From Candidatus Methanoperedens nitratireducens (GTDB lineage: Archaea > Halobacteriota > Methanosarcinia > Methanosarcinales > Methanoperedenaceae): a DNA stretch of 62,267 nucleotides. The stretch covers positions 1-62,267 of the forward strand of contig DYGR01000012.1 of NCBI GenBank assembly GCA_020724545.1. Direction: 5' to 3'. The translations under genes were made by a program, and so were the position numbers. How positions within the stretch are numbered: the stretch's first letter is position 1; every line of letters starts with the position of its first letter. The notes under the pieces are model-generated. The model was not told where the DNA came from. It saw only the letters and a list, made by a program, of their open reading frames with translations, and did not search any database. Positions 1-7,339 of the stretch are shown here, in pieces.

Positions 1-132
1 TAAACCGACGCAACGGTTGCGTATCCACATATTGCTTCGCAATATGTGTGTGCGAAGTAAACCGACGCAACGGTTGCGTATCCACATATTGCTTCGCAAT
101 ATGTGTGTGCGAAGTAAACCGACGCAACGGTT
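1..132. repeat. 57-bp tandem repeat array, highly palindromic
   Basis: Two complete identical 57-bp units (1-57 and 58-114) are followed by an 18-base partial third (115-132); the array may continue left of the window. Each unit holds three inverted repeats: ACGCAAC/GTTGCGT (8-14 with 16-22), CACATATTG/CAATATGTG around a CTTCG loop (26-34 with 40-48), and CTTCGCA/TGCGAAG (35-41 with 51-57). The last two overlap and exclude each other. The unit is 19 codons long, so an open frame reads through it, but the palindromes suggest that RNA or DNA structure is what matters. Confidence 0.9.
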
Positions 133-250
133 TAGAGGAAACTCTCAGTGTGCTGGATTTAAAAACGCCTTCTAACAACTCCGATGCGGCTCTAACAGCT
201 ACAGGGCAAGCTGGGCAGAACACGAGTGTATCCGCTGTATATGTCCTGAA
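115..250 (+). ncRNA. Putative omega RNA / HEARO RNA upstream of iscB-like gene
   Basis: IscB genes are preceded by a structured guide RNA (omegaRNA, also described as HEARO). This stretch fits by position and structure. It has an AGAG-GAAA-CTCT hairpin with a GNRA tetraloop (134-145) and a CAGCT/AGCTG hairpin (196-200 with 209-213), and runs directly into the PLMP-coding sequence. An open frame also crosses it, but the encoded peptide resembles nothing I recognise. No covariance model was run, so the boundaries are approximate. Confidence 0.45.
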
Positions 251-251
251 C

Positions 252-1331
252 ATGCGAGGGCAACCTCTCATGCCTACAACACCAAGAACTGATATTGTAA
301 AACTCAACTCAGAGCGCAGGCAATATCGTAGAGCAAGGCGTAACAGAAAAACGTGGTACAGGCAGCCAAGATTCCTTAACCGGAAGAAGCCGGATGGGTG
401 GTTAGCTCCATCAATTCAGCATAAACTCGACAGTCACATTACACTCATCAATAGAGTAAAAGAGACACTACCAGTATCACACACAGTCATCGAAGTAACT
501 GCCTTCGATATCCAGAAAATCAAGAATCCTGAAATATCAGGAATCGAATACCAGAACGGTGTCCAGAAAGATAGCTGGAACGTCAGGGAATACGTTCTTC
601 ACAGAGATAACCACACCTGCCAGGCATGCAAAGGAAAATCAAAAGACCCGATACTCGAAACACATCATATAATTTCAAGACAGGTTGGTGGGGATGCCCC
701 GGACAATCTCGTGACCTTATGCGAGACCTGTCATGATAAAGTTTCAAAAGGAAAACTGGACTTAGAAATAACATTACCGACAGGCTTCAAGGCTGAAACA
801 TTCATGTCAACAGTAAGATGGATGCTGGTTAACAGGCTAAGAGCAGAGGGGAATGTGGTAACTTCCACATACGGATACATCACGAAGAACAATAGAATTT
901 CGCTTGGACTGGCTAAATCACATATCAACGATGCTTTTGTAATAGCAGGAGGAACTGTGCAAGAAAGAACATCAACAAGTTATTCAATTCAGCAGGTAAG
1001 GAAGTGCAACCGTAAGCTGTTCAAAGGCGATAGAAGCCATATCAAGAACACTGCTGAACGGATAGTAAATGGATTCCAGAGGTTTGATAAAGTTCTCTGG
1101 AAAGGAATAGAATGTTTTGTGTTCGGAAGACGAAAAACGGGCTATTTTGACCTGAGAAAATTGGATGGAACGAAAGTTCATGCATCTGCAAAGGCAAAAG
1201 AACTGGTTCTGTTGGAAAATGCCGCTACATTGTTGATAGAATTAACTAAACTTAAGGAGGTGAACGGGAAATGCGGGGCAAATTCCTTCCACCCCCCCGG
1301 ATGGGATCTCCTTTGCCCCTGCACCCCATAA
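252..1331 (+). CDS. iscB-like: IscB-like HNH endonuclease lacking the RuvC-I segment
   Basis: IscB is the RNA-guided nuclease of IS200/IS605-type transposons and ancestor of Cas9. Using the frame open from position 48 (ATG 252 is residue 69), the order is: PLMP motif (73-76); Arg-rich bridge helix (residues ~89-104); RuvC-II segment with VIEV (~147-150); HNH domain with paired Cys (C191/C194, C225/C228), HH206-207 and N220; and RuvC-III with HINDAF (292-297). In normal IscB about 75-90 residues carrying RuvC-I (DPGSK-type motif) lie between PLMP and the bridge helix; here PLMP is joined almost directly to it. The RuvC nuclease should therefore be dead while HNH looks intact. ATG 252 is the first start at the PLMP region; an in-frame ATG at 48 would pass through the repeats and putative guide RNA. 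It could be a decaying element or a repurposed HNH-only form. Confidence 0.75.
   Translation: MRGQPLMPTTPRTDIVKLNSERRQYRRARRNRKTWYRQPRFLNRKKPDGWLAPSIQHKLDSHITLINRVKETLPVSHTVIEVTAFDIQKIKNPEISGIEYQNGVQKDSWNVREYVLHRDNHTCQACKGKSKDPILETHHIISRQVGGDAPDNLVTLCETCHDKVSKGKLDLEITLPTGFKAETFMSTVRWMLVNRLRAEGNVVTSTYGYITKNNRISLGLAKSHINDAFVIAGGTVQERTSTSYSIQQVRKCNRKLFKGDRSHIKNTAERIVNGFQRFDKVLWKGIECFVFGRRKTGYFDLRKLDGTKVHASAKAKELVLLENAATLLIELTKLKEVNGKCGANSFHPPGWDLLCPCTP
1275..1319. repeat. Inverted repeat at the right end of the iscB element
   Basis: GGGGCAAA (1275-1282) and TTTGCCCC (1312-1319) enclose a C-rich and G-rich middle, so the region can form a long imperfect hairpin. It overlaps the last codons of the IscB-like frame. 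Right ends of IS200/IS605-type elements carry subterminal hairpins of this sort, so this is probably the element's right end. Confidence 0.5.
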
Positions 1332-1332
1332 G

Positions 1333-2028
1333 ATGATTAGACAGAGATTTGTATTGGATACCAGCGCACTTACCGATACCCAGATGCGAGAGCTTGAAGG
1401 TGGCACACTCTGTACTGCCATGGGCGGCATCCTTGATATCATAGCCGAGGCGCGTCTGCATCTCGGGATCAGTTGCTACATTCCGTTCCCCTCTGTATAT
1501 AACGAGCTGAGGGAATTTGCAAAGAGCAACGGCTGTGATGAAGAACTGCTTGCAAAGATAGATACATGGCTTGTCAAAAAAACCCCTGATAGATACGAAG
1601 TGAAAATCCCTGCCAAGATATTCTATGATTACGTAGATTTCATGAGAGGCCGCATCAACAAGGGTATGGATGTTGCGGAGGAAGCGATCTGGGCAGGCGC
1701 TACAGAATGTCTCTTCCGCACTACCAAGGCACGGACAAGGTATGAGATCGAGCCAGAGATCGAGCGCCATGTGATCGGTGAGATTATAAGCAAATTCAGG
1801 GACAAATACAGAAATGCACTGCGCTACGGTATCCTTGACAGTGCGCCTGATATTGATGTGCTTTTGCTCGCAAAAGAGCTTGATGCTGCTGTGGTGGCAA
1901 GCGATATGGGCATCCAGAAATGGGCTGAGCAGCTCGGGCTTCGTTTCGTAAATGCCAGATCGTTTCCCGCAATGGTAAGAGAGTACTTAAAACGCACAAA
2001 GCCTGAGAAACTGGCAGGTGTGGTCTAG
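1333..2028 (+). CDS. RNA ligase partner protein (PIN-domain family)
   Basis: The 231-residue protein opens with a PIN-type strand (residues 5-12, FVLDTSAL) whose Asp is a likely metal ligand. Further acidic residues follow in the middle, and a late [10 protein letters not shown] motif is typical of PIN folds. The overall sequence matches the archaeal family named RNA ligase partner protein, normally encoded beside an ATP-dependent RNA ligase (Pab1020 type). No ligase gene is present here; the IscB-like element ends two bases upstream, probably separating this gene from its usual neighbour and promoter. The downstream membrane protein starts one base after its stop, suggesting cotranscription. 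Biochemical function is not established for the family. Confidence 0.85.
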   Translation: MIRQRFVLDTSALTDTQMRELEGGTLCTAMGGILDIIAEARLHLGISCYIPFPSVYNELREFAKSNGCDEELLAKIDTWLVKKTPDRYEVKIPAKIFYDYVDFMRGRINKGMDVAEEAIWAGATECLFRTTKARTRYEIEPEIERHVIGEIISKFRDKYRNALRYGILDSAPDIDVLLLAKELDAAVVASDMGIQKWAEQLGLRFVNARSFPAMVREYLKRTKPEKLAGVV

Positions 2029-2029
2029 C

Positions 2030-2356
2030 ATGGTGTACGTATATATTGCAGCATTCGGGTTTATAGTGATTATTTTTCTTACCCTGCGGGATATCCGCAT
2101 CTATCATCGAACTAAAATAGAATCATACCGCAAAGGCGCCCTGCGTGGTATGGTTGCAGGCGCTCTTGCATTGATAGGCCTGAGTGTAACAGAAGCTAAT
2201 CCACAGATTGGATTAACAATAATACTTGTTGCGATCTATATCAATGGAAAGGGCAAACGGGAGGATGTGTTCGGGGATGCGCCCCTGGTAAAGAGAGTAC
2301 TTGGAGAGACGACTGTTAAAAAAAATAAAATACATACGAATATGAAGAAGGCATAA
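2030..2356 (+). CDS. Small membrane protein, unknown function
   Basis: About 108 residues. ATG 2030 is chosen over an upstream in-frame GTG at 2018 because it immediately follows the stop of the preceding gene. Two hydrophobic segments are visible: residues ~2-20 and ~45-75, the second possibly a pair of helices around a short polar turn. The C-terminus is basic and Lys-rich. It probably forms an operon with the RNA ligase partner gene. I recognise no family motif. Confidence 0.7.
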   Translation: MVYVYIAAFGFIVIIFLTLRDIRIYHRTKIESYRKGALRGMVAGALALIGLSVTEANPQIGLTIILVAIYINGKGKREDVFGDAPLVKRVLGETTVKKNKIHTNMKKA

Positions 2357-2388
2357 TTGCAGAGGGATGATGAGCCCATTTAACAAAA

Positions 2389-2396
2389 TATATAAA
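2389..2396 (+). promoter_or_regulatory. TATA box for the propeller gene
   Basis: TATATAAA lies in an AT-rich stretch. Archaeal transcription starts about 25 bases downstream, which would put the first transcribed base near 2415-2420, at the edge of the hairpin described next. Confidence 0.6.
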
Positions 2397-2417
2397 CCTG
2401 CTGCGTAATAGTACTTC

Positions 2418-2477
2418 TGGACTTCCTGGCGTCCCCGCGCTATTTCTCTTATGCTACGGCATAAAAGGGGAAGTCCA
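2418..2477 (+). promoter_or_regulatory. Structured 5' leader hairpin
   Basis: TGGACTTCC (2418-2426) pairs perfectly with GGAAGTCCA (2469-2477). Inside, TTATGC and GCATAA form a second 6-bp stem around a TACG loop. The element sits 28 bases before the ATG at 2506 and starts about where transcription should begin, so the mRNA would carry a closed 5' hairpin. It may stabilise the mRNA or regulate translation. Confidence 0.55.
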
Positions 2478-2505
2478 CTTACTGATAATAAAATGGTGGG
2501 CTGTT

Positions 2506-3789
2506 ATGCATTATAAAAAAGTTATAATAATTGCCGCACTGCTTGGTTTCCTGCTTGCCAGTGCAGTGCATGGCGCGGTTCCTGCATGGGATAAAACCTT
2601 TGGAGGAGTAAATAACGAATCAGCAGCTTCTGTACAGCAAACATCGGATGGAGGGTATATAATAGCAGGGACTACATTCACATATGGAGCAGGAGGCTCA
2701 GACGCATGGCTGCTAAAGACCGATGCTAATGGAAGCAGGCTGTGGGACAAGACATTTGGTGGAATAAACAACGAATCGGCAGCTTATGTACAGCAGACAT
2801 CGGATGGCGGGTACATAATCGCAGGGACTACGTTCACATATGGAGAAGGCGGCTCAGATGCCTGGATTATCAAAACTGATTCTGGTGGAAAAAGGATATG
2901 GGATAAGACTTTTGGTGGAATAAATAACGAATCAGCGGCTTCTGTACAGCAGACATCGGATGGCGGGTACATAATCGCAGGGACTACGTTCACATATGGA
3001 GCAGGCGAATCAGATTCATGGCTGATTAAGACCGATGCCAATGGAAATAGACTTTGGGATAAAACATTCGGAGGGATAGAAAATGAATGGGCAGTCTCTG
3101 TACAGCAGACATCAGACGGCGGGTATATAATTGCAGGAACTACGTTTACATATGGCGCAGGAGGCTCAGATGCCTGGCTGCTAAAGACAGATGCTAATGG
3201 AAGCAGATTGTGGGATAAGACTTTTGGAGGAACAGGTAACGAATCTGCAGCTTCTGTACAGCAGACCCTGGATGGTGGATATATAATCGCAGGGACTACA
3301 TTTACATATGGAGCAGGTGGCTCAGATGCCTGGCTGCTAAAGACTGATGCTAACGGAAGCAGACTATGGGATAAGACCTTCGGAGGAACAGGTAACGAAT
3401 GGGCAGCCTCAGTACAGCAAACCTCTGATGACGGGTATATAATCGCAGGAACTACGCTCAGCTATGGTGCAGGCGGCTTGGATGCCTGGCTGATCAAGAC
3501 AGATGCTAATGGAAGCAGATTGTGGGACAGGACCTTTGGTGGGACAAATAACGAATCAGCAGCCTCAGTACAGCAGACATCGGATGGCGGGTACATAATT
3601 GCAGGGACTACGTTCAGCTATGGAGCAGGAGGTTCAGATGCCTGGCTGCTATATGTTTTAAACGATGAATCAATAACAGCCACTCCACTGTTTCTCGAAG
3701 CACCTAAATCTGCCCGTGGTTTCAAAATTATAATGTCGGTAATTGGATTGCTAGCCGCAGTATATATAGCTAAAAAATTTAGAAAATAA
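2506..3789 (+). CDS. Secreted seven-repeat beta-propeller-like protein with C-terminal anchor
   Basis: A signal peptide (residues ~1-23) is followed by seven 52-residue repeats. Each starts W-D-K/R-TFGG and contains a QQTSDGGYIIAGTT block and a DAWL-KTDANG-like end. Seven blades suggest a closed beta-propeller, a fold used for binding at the cell surface. The tail has a GF motif, a hydrophobic helix and basic residues (FKIIMSVIGLL...KKFRK), resembling the PGF-CTERM sorting signal though the preceding residue is Arg rather than Pro. Transcription probably starts from the TATA box at 2389 through a hairpin leader. The partner bound by the propeller is unknown. Confidence 0.8.
   Translation: MHYKKVIIIAALLGFLLASAVHGAVPAWDKTFGGVNNESAASVQQTSDGGYIIAGTTFTYGAGGSDAWLLKTDANGSRLWDKTFGGINNESAAYVQQTSDGGYIIAGTTFTYGEGGSDAWIIKTDSGGKRIWDKTFGGINNESAASVQQTSDGGYIIAGTTFTYGAGESDSWLIKTDANGNRLWDKTFGGIENEWAVSVQQTSDGGYIIAGTTFTYGAGGSDAWLLKTDANGSRLWDKTFGGTGNESAASVQQTLDGGYIIAGTTFTYGAGGSDAWLLKTDANGSRLWDKTFGGTGNEWAASVQQTSDDGYIIAGTTLSYGAGGLDAWLIKTDANGSRLWDRTFGGTNNESAASVQQTSDGGYIIAGTTFSYGAGGSDAWLLYVLNDESITATPLFLEAPKSARGFKIIMSVIGLLAAVYIAKKFRK
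2587..3654 (+). repeat. Seven 156-bp coding repeats
   Basis: Period is 156 bp (52 codons), measured from TGG codons at 2587, 2743 and 2899. Neighbouring units share long identical DNA stretches, so they have been duplicated or homogenised recently; the seventh is cut slightly short. Confidence 0.9.
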
Positions 3790-3961
3790 ACATTAATTCA
3801 AAGCCAAAATTGACTTGCATAAATTTTTCTGGTGATGATGATTATAATAATCAAAAGTATTTAAACCAACAGATATATATAGCTAAACTGTATCATATGA
3901 TGTTATCTATGACACTAAAAATAGTGTAAGATACGATCAGGATAGGAAGAGTGGCTTAAAA

Positions 3962-4909
3962 ATGATGAGAATATTGGCTTTAGCTAAAACGATAGTATGG
4001 AAGTATATTTTAACAATAACAGGTACTCCCGCTGATAAAGAGAAGTTGCCTGCCAGGTTATTAACAGCTATAACAGTGCTGTTCCTTATTATTGCGGGCT
4101 CACCGCTTGCTACTTTAGATACTAACATAGCAAGCGCGGAATCCAACCCTTATGCCCCGAGCGGAACGATTGTCGTCAATACCAATAATGACGCTGCAAC
4201 CTTTACGCTCACAGGTCCGGCTACATACACAGGAAGCGGGACAAACTGGAGCGAACCTGATGCACCGATAGGTACGTACAACATAACCTATGGCTCAATC
4301 CCGGCATATGATACACCTGCGGATGATACCCAGACTCTCGAAGATGGAGATACTATCACTTTCACAGGAATATATAATAGAACTATCAATATTTTAACAC
4401 TGCAGGCGTCAGCGGATGCTCATATAAGTGGGTGGAATCCAGGTGCAAAGTTTGGCACTGAGAGTACGATGCAGGTCAGAAGCTTTTACCAGGGTACAAA
4501 TAAAAATGGGCGTTCTCTAATAATGTATGATACATCATCCATACCTTCTGGTTCGAATATCATTTCAGCAACTTTACAGCTCAATGCCATCAGTGTTCCA
4601 AATGCAACACGAAATTATACGGTCAACAGAGTGGAACAAAACTGGGATGAATTAAATGTGACCTGGAACAATAAACCAATGGTGGCTGCAAATGTAACTT
4701 CGTTTGCCAATACTCCGCTATCACCGGGCTGGATGAGCTGGGACGTAACAACGGATGTACAGGCATGGGCTGGTGGTATTTCAAACTATGGATGGCAAAT
4801 ATCAGACCGGTCTGAGGATTCTATAACTGAATACACGACGACATTCTACACCAGGGAGCACTTTGATACAAACCTCAGACCAAAGCTTGTGATTCAATAC
4901 ACGACTTAG
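3962..4909 (+). CDS. Secreted DNRLRE-domain surface protein
   Basis: A hydrophobic stretch at residues ~35-58, ending in an Ala-rich site, acts as signal peptide or anchor. Residues ~60-140 form a small beta domain resembling PEGA-like repeats. Residues ~145-315 match the DNRLRE domain: an opening LQASADAHISGW, a middle VEQNWDELNVTWNNKP and a C-terminal RPKLVIQY. This domain is common in archaeal and bacterial secreted proteins and is thought to be structural. AT-rich promoter-like sequence (TATTTAAA near 3858) lies upstream, and a hairpin terminator follows. No C-terminal anchor is present. Confidence 0.8.
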   Translation: MMRILALAKTIVWKYILTITGTPADKEKLPARLLTAITVLFLIIAGSPLATLDTNIASAESNPYAPSGTIVVNTNNDAATFTLTGPATYTGSGTNWSEPDAPIGTYNITYGSIPAYDTPADDTQTLEDGDTITFTGIYNRTINILTLQASADAHISGWNPGAKFGTESTMQVRSFYQGTNKNGRSLIMYDTSSIPSGSNIISATLQLNAISVPNATRNYTVNRVEQNWDELNVTWNNKPMVAANVTSFANTPLSPGWMSWDVTTDVQAWAGGISNYGWQISDRSEDSITEYTTTFYTREHFDTNLRPKLVIQYTT

Positions 4910-4924
4910 AATTCAGTTGAGTGA

Positions 4925-4948
4925 ATCCATGCCCTTAAGGGTATGGAT
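4925..4948 (+). terminator. Hairpin terminator
   Basis: ATCCATGCCC, a TTAA loop and GGGTATGGAT form a 10-bp stem with one G-U pair, followed by AATTTCC and a TTTTT run. It sits between the DNRLRE gene and the glycosyltransferase. Confidence 0.6.
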
Positions 4949-4986
4949 AATTTCCAGTTTTTATCACTAACAAACCGATTTGCACC

Positions 4987-5919
4987 ATGATCGATCCTAA
5001 GAATGAACGCCTTCAGGTAAGCGTTGGTGTATGCGTCTATAATGAGAGAAAAAACATAGCCCTGCTTTTGTATTCACTTCTTGCTCAGAAAACAAATACG
5101 GTTGATATCAGGGAGATAATAATCGTATCCTCTGGCTCTACCGATGGGACGGATGCAATAATCTCTGATTTTATTAAAAAACATAATGGCATCAAGCTGA
5201 TAATTCAGGAGAAGCGGGAAGGCAAGGCTTCTGCAATTAACCTTTTTTTTAAGCATGCATCCCAGGATATCCTGGTGCTGGTTAATGGTGATACCATACT
5301 CAGGGAGGATTCCATTGAGAGGCTTGTCCTTCCGTTCCATGATCCAGGAGTGGGTATGACCGGCGGACATCCGATACCTGTGAACGACAGAAGCAGCTTT
5401 ACAGGCTTTACAGTTCATTTACTCTGGGACCTGCATCATCTTATCTCTTTGAAAAATCCAAAGATTGGTGAGCTTACCGCCCTTAGGAATATTGTTCAGA
5501 TTCCATATGATACCGCGGTCGATGAGGCATGGATGGAGGCAATTATTAAAAAAAAGGGCTTTACGACAAGGTATGCTCCTGATGCAATATTTTATAACAA
5601 GGGACCTGAGACGGTATCCGATTTCCTGAAGCAGCGCAGGAGAATATTTGCAGGCCATCTGCATATTAAGAGAAAAACCGGGTATAAACTCTCCACTATG
5701 AATTCCTCTGATATCCTGATATTGACGCTAAAAAGCCTCAGGTCAGATCGAAAAGTAATAATATATACATTTGGCGCTATTCTTTTAGAGCTTCTGGGCA
5801 GGGCTTTAGGAATCTATGATTATGTGTGTGGAAAGAATCCCTTTATATGGGAGACCATAAAGACTACTAAGGAATTTAAAAATGAGAGTAACGCTTGTTC
5901 AGCCCTCCATGAAGGTTAG
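4987..5919 (+). CDS. Family 2 glycosyltransferase
   Basis: A 310-residue inverting GT-A enzyme. The N-terminal nucleotide-binding half contains VGVCVYNE (residues ~10-17), a SGSTDGT motif and the DXD-like NGDT (metal and sugar-nucleotide binding). The second half has DEAW and a QRRRIFAGH acceptor-site motif, typical of processive or polyprenyl-linked GT2 enzymes. A hydrophobic segment near residue 255-270 may touch the membrane. The last 38 bases overlap the radical SAM gene, so the two are translationally coupled. Acceptor and sugar are not identifiable. Confidence 0.85.
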   Translation: MIDPKNERLQVSVGVCVYNERKNIALLLYSLLAQKTNTVDIREIIIVSSGSTDGTDAIISDFIKKHNGIKLIIQEKREGKASAINLFFKHASQDILVLVNGDTILREDSIERLVLPFHDPGVGMTGGHPIPVNDRSSFTGFTVHLLWDLHHLISLKNPKIGELTALRNIVQIPYDTAVDEAWMEAIIKKKGFTTRYAPDAIFYNKGPETVSDFLKQRRRIFAGHLHIKRKTGYKLSTMNSSDILILTLKSLRSDRKVIIYTFGAILLELLGRALGIYDYVCGKNPFIWETIKTTKEFKNESNACSALHEG

Positions 5920-7339
5920 GAGAAAGGAGTTCTATGGGGTTGCCCCTCCTCTCGGTCTGTGTTACATAGCAGCGGTCTTAGAAGAGGAGGGTCACATTGT
6001 AAATATAATCGATGGTATGGTGGAAGAAGGAACCCATGATGAGGATGGGCTCAAACGCATCGGGATGACTGTTGAGGAATTAGCCTCCAGAATATCAGAT
6101 TCGAATCCTGATATTGTAGGGATAAGCTGCGCATATAGCTTGATGTGGGACGATGTTGCTAAATTATCAGCAATATTAAGGTATGCTGTGCCAGATACCC
6201 TACAGGTGCTCGGCGGCTCCCATCCCTCATCTCTTCCTGATGATTGTTTAAACAACTCTGATGCAGACTGTGTGGTTATCGGTGAAGGGGAAGAGACTTT
6301 TTTAGAGCTTGTCAATTCGTATTCATACTCAGGTTTCTCACAGATACAGGGGCTGGCTTTTAAAAATAAAGCCTCAGCAGTTTTAAACCCGCCAAGACCG
6401 CATATTCAGGATCTTGACTCAATCCCCTTCCCTGCACGGCACCTGATACATATGGAGATGTATATTCGAATGGGGAAGGCCCCTGGCAGCCAGAAGAACC
6501 GCCGCTTCACCACCATGCTTACAAGCCGGGGCTGTCCTAATGATTGTATCTTTTGCTCTATAAAAACAGTATGGGGACAGAGATGGAGGTCAAGGAGCCC
6601 TGAGAACGTAGTTCGGGAGATCGAGGAGCTTGTAAACAAATATAGAATCAAAGAGATCCATTTTATAGATGATAATATCTCGCTGAATAAGAAGCGAATG
6701 GCCGGGATCTGCGATCTGATCATCGAGCGTGACCTGGATATCTCCTGGACTACACCCAACGGCGTTTCGGTAGCAACCCTGGACAGGGATCTTTTGTACA
6801 GGATGAAAAAGAGCGGCTGCTATCAGCTTGCCTTCGGGATCGAGTCAGGGAACGAGCATGTCCTGCGCAGGATAATACGCAAACCGCTTTCTTTATCAGG
6901 GACAAGGGATGTTATCAGGCATGCAAGGGATGCGGGTATATGGACACATGGTTTTTTTGTTATAGGTTTTCCTGGCGAGACGGACGGGATGATCATTGAT
7001 ACCCTTGATTTTGCCCGGAATTCCGGGCTTGATTCTGCCTTTTTTTCTATTGCTACTCCTTTTCCTGGCACAGAACTACATAATCTTCTGACTAAAGAAG
7101 GTATGAAAATTGATGATTTCTCAAGATTAAGGAATATGGATTCAGTAACAGGTACAGGTAATTTCACGCAGGAGGAGATTGTAAGTATTCAGAGAAGGTT
7201 AATAAGAGATTTCTATAAGTTCCGATTCTGTGAAGAGATAAAACCGAATAACATACTGAGAAGAGCCAGGAACATTAGATCTATATCTGATTTTCGGTTT
7301 TTAACCGGTAAGTTCTCAAGGCTTGGCGGGATATGGTAG
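5882..7339 (+). CDS. B12-binding-domain radical SAM protein
   Basis: 485 residues. The first ~150 form a cobalamin-binding domain (PPLGLCYIAAVLEE opening, GGSHPS, then GEGEETFLEL). The radical SAM core follows, with the cluster motif CPNDCIFC near residues 217-224 and SAM-binding FGIESGNE. Proteins of this layout carry out methylations or ring rearrangements at unreactive carbons. Overlap with the upstream glycosyltransferase suggests joint action on a lipid or glycan. The 3' end overlaps the convergent membrane-protein gene by 24 bases. Substrate unknown. Confidence 0.85.
   Translation: MRVTLVQPSMKVRRKEFYGVAPPLGLCYIAAVLEEEGHIVNIIDGMVEEGTHDEDGLKRIGMTVEELASRISDSNPDIVGISCAYSLMWDDVAKLSAILRYAVPDTLQVLGGSHPSSLPDDCLNNSDADCVVIGEGEETFLELVNSYSYSGFSQIQGLAFKNKASAVLNPPRPHIQDLDSIPFPARHLIHMEMYIRMGKAPGSQKNRRFTTMLTSRGCPNDCIFCSIKTVWGQRWRSRSPENVVREIEELVNKYRIKEIHFIDDNISLNKKRMAGICDLIIERDLDISWTTPNGVSVATLDRDLLYRMKKSGCYQLAFGIESGNEHVLRRIIRKPLSLSGTRDVIRHARDAGIWTHGFFVIGFPGETDGMIIDTLDFARNSGLDSAFFSIATPFPGTELHNLLTKEGMKIDDFSRLRNMDSVTGTGNFTQEEIVSIQRRLIRDFYKFRFCEEIKPNNILRRARNIRSISDFRFLTGKFSRLGGIW

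Noticed and set aside
1-132. CRISPR array
   Set aside because: Units are contiguous with no unique spacers, and no cas gene follows.
583-928. Minus-strand frames opposite the IscB-like gene
   Set aside because: No ribosome-binding sites or recognisable domains; the plus strand encodes the known motifs.
1252-1770. 172-residue minus-strand frame
   Set aside because: Lies opposite the RNA ligase partner gene, which has clear family similarity.
2587-3654. CRISPR or noncoding satellite
   Set aside because: The 156-bp repeats are in one open frame and encode propeller blades.
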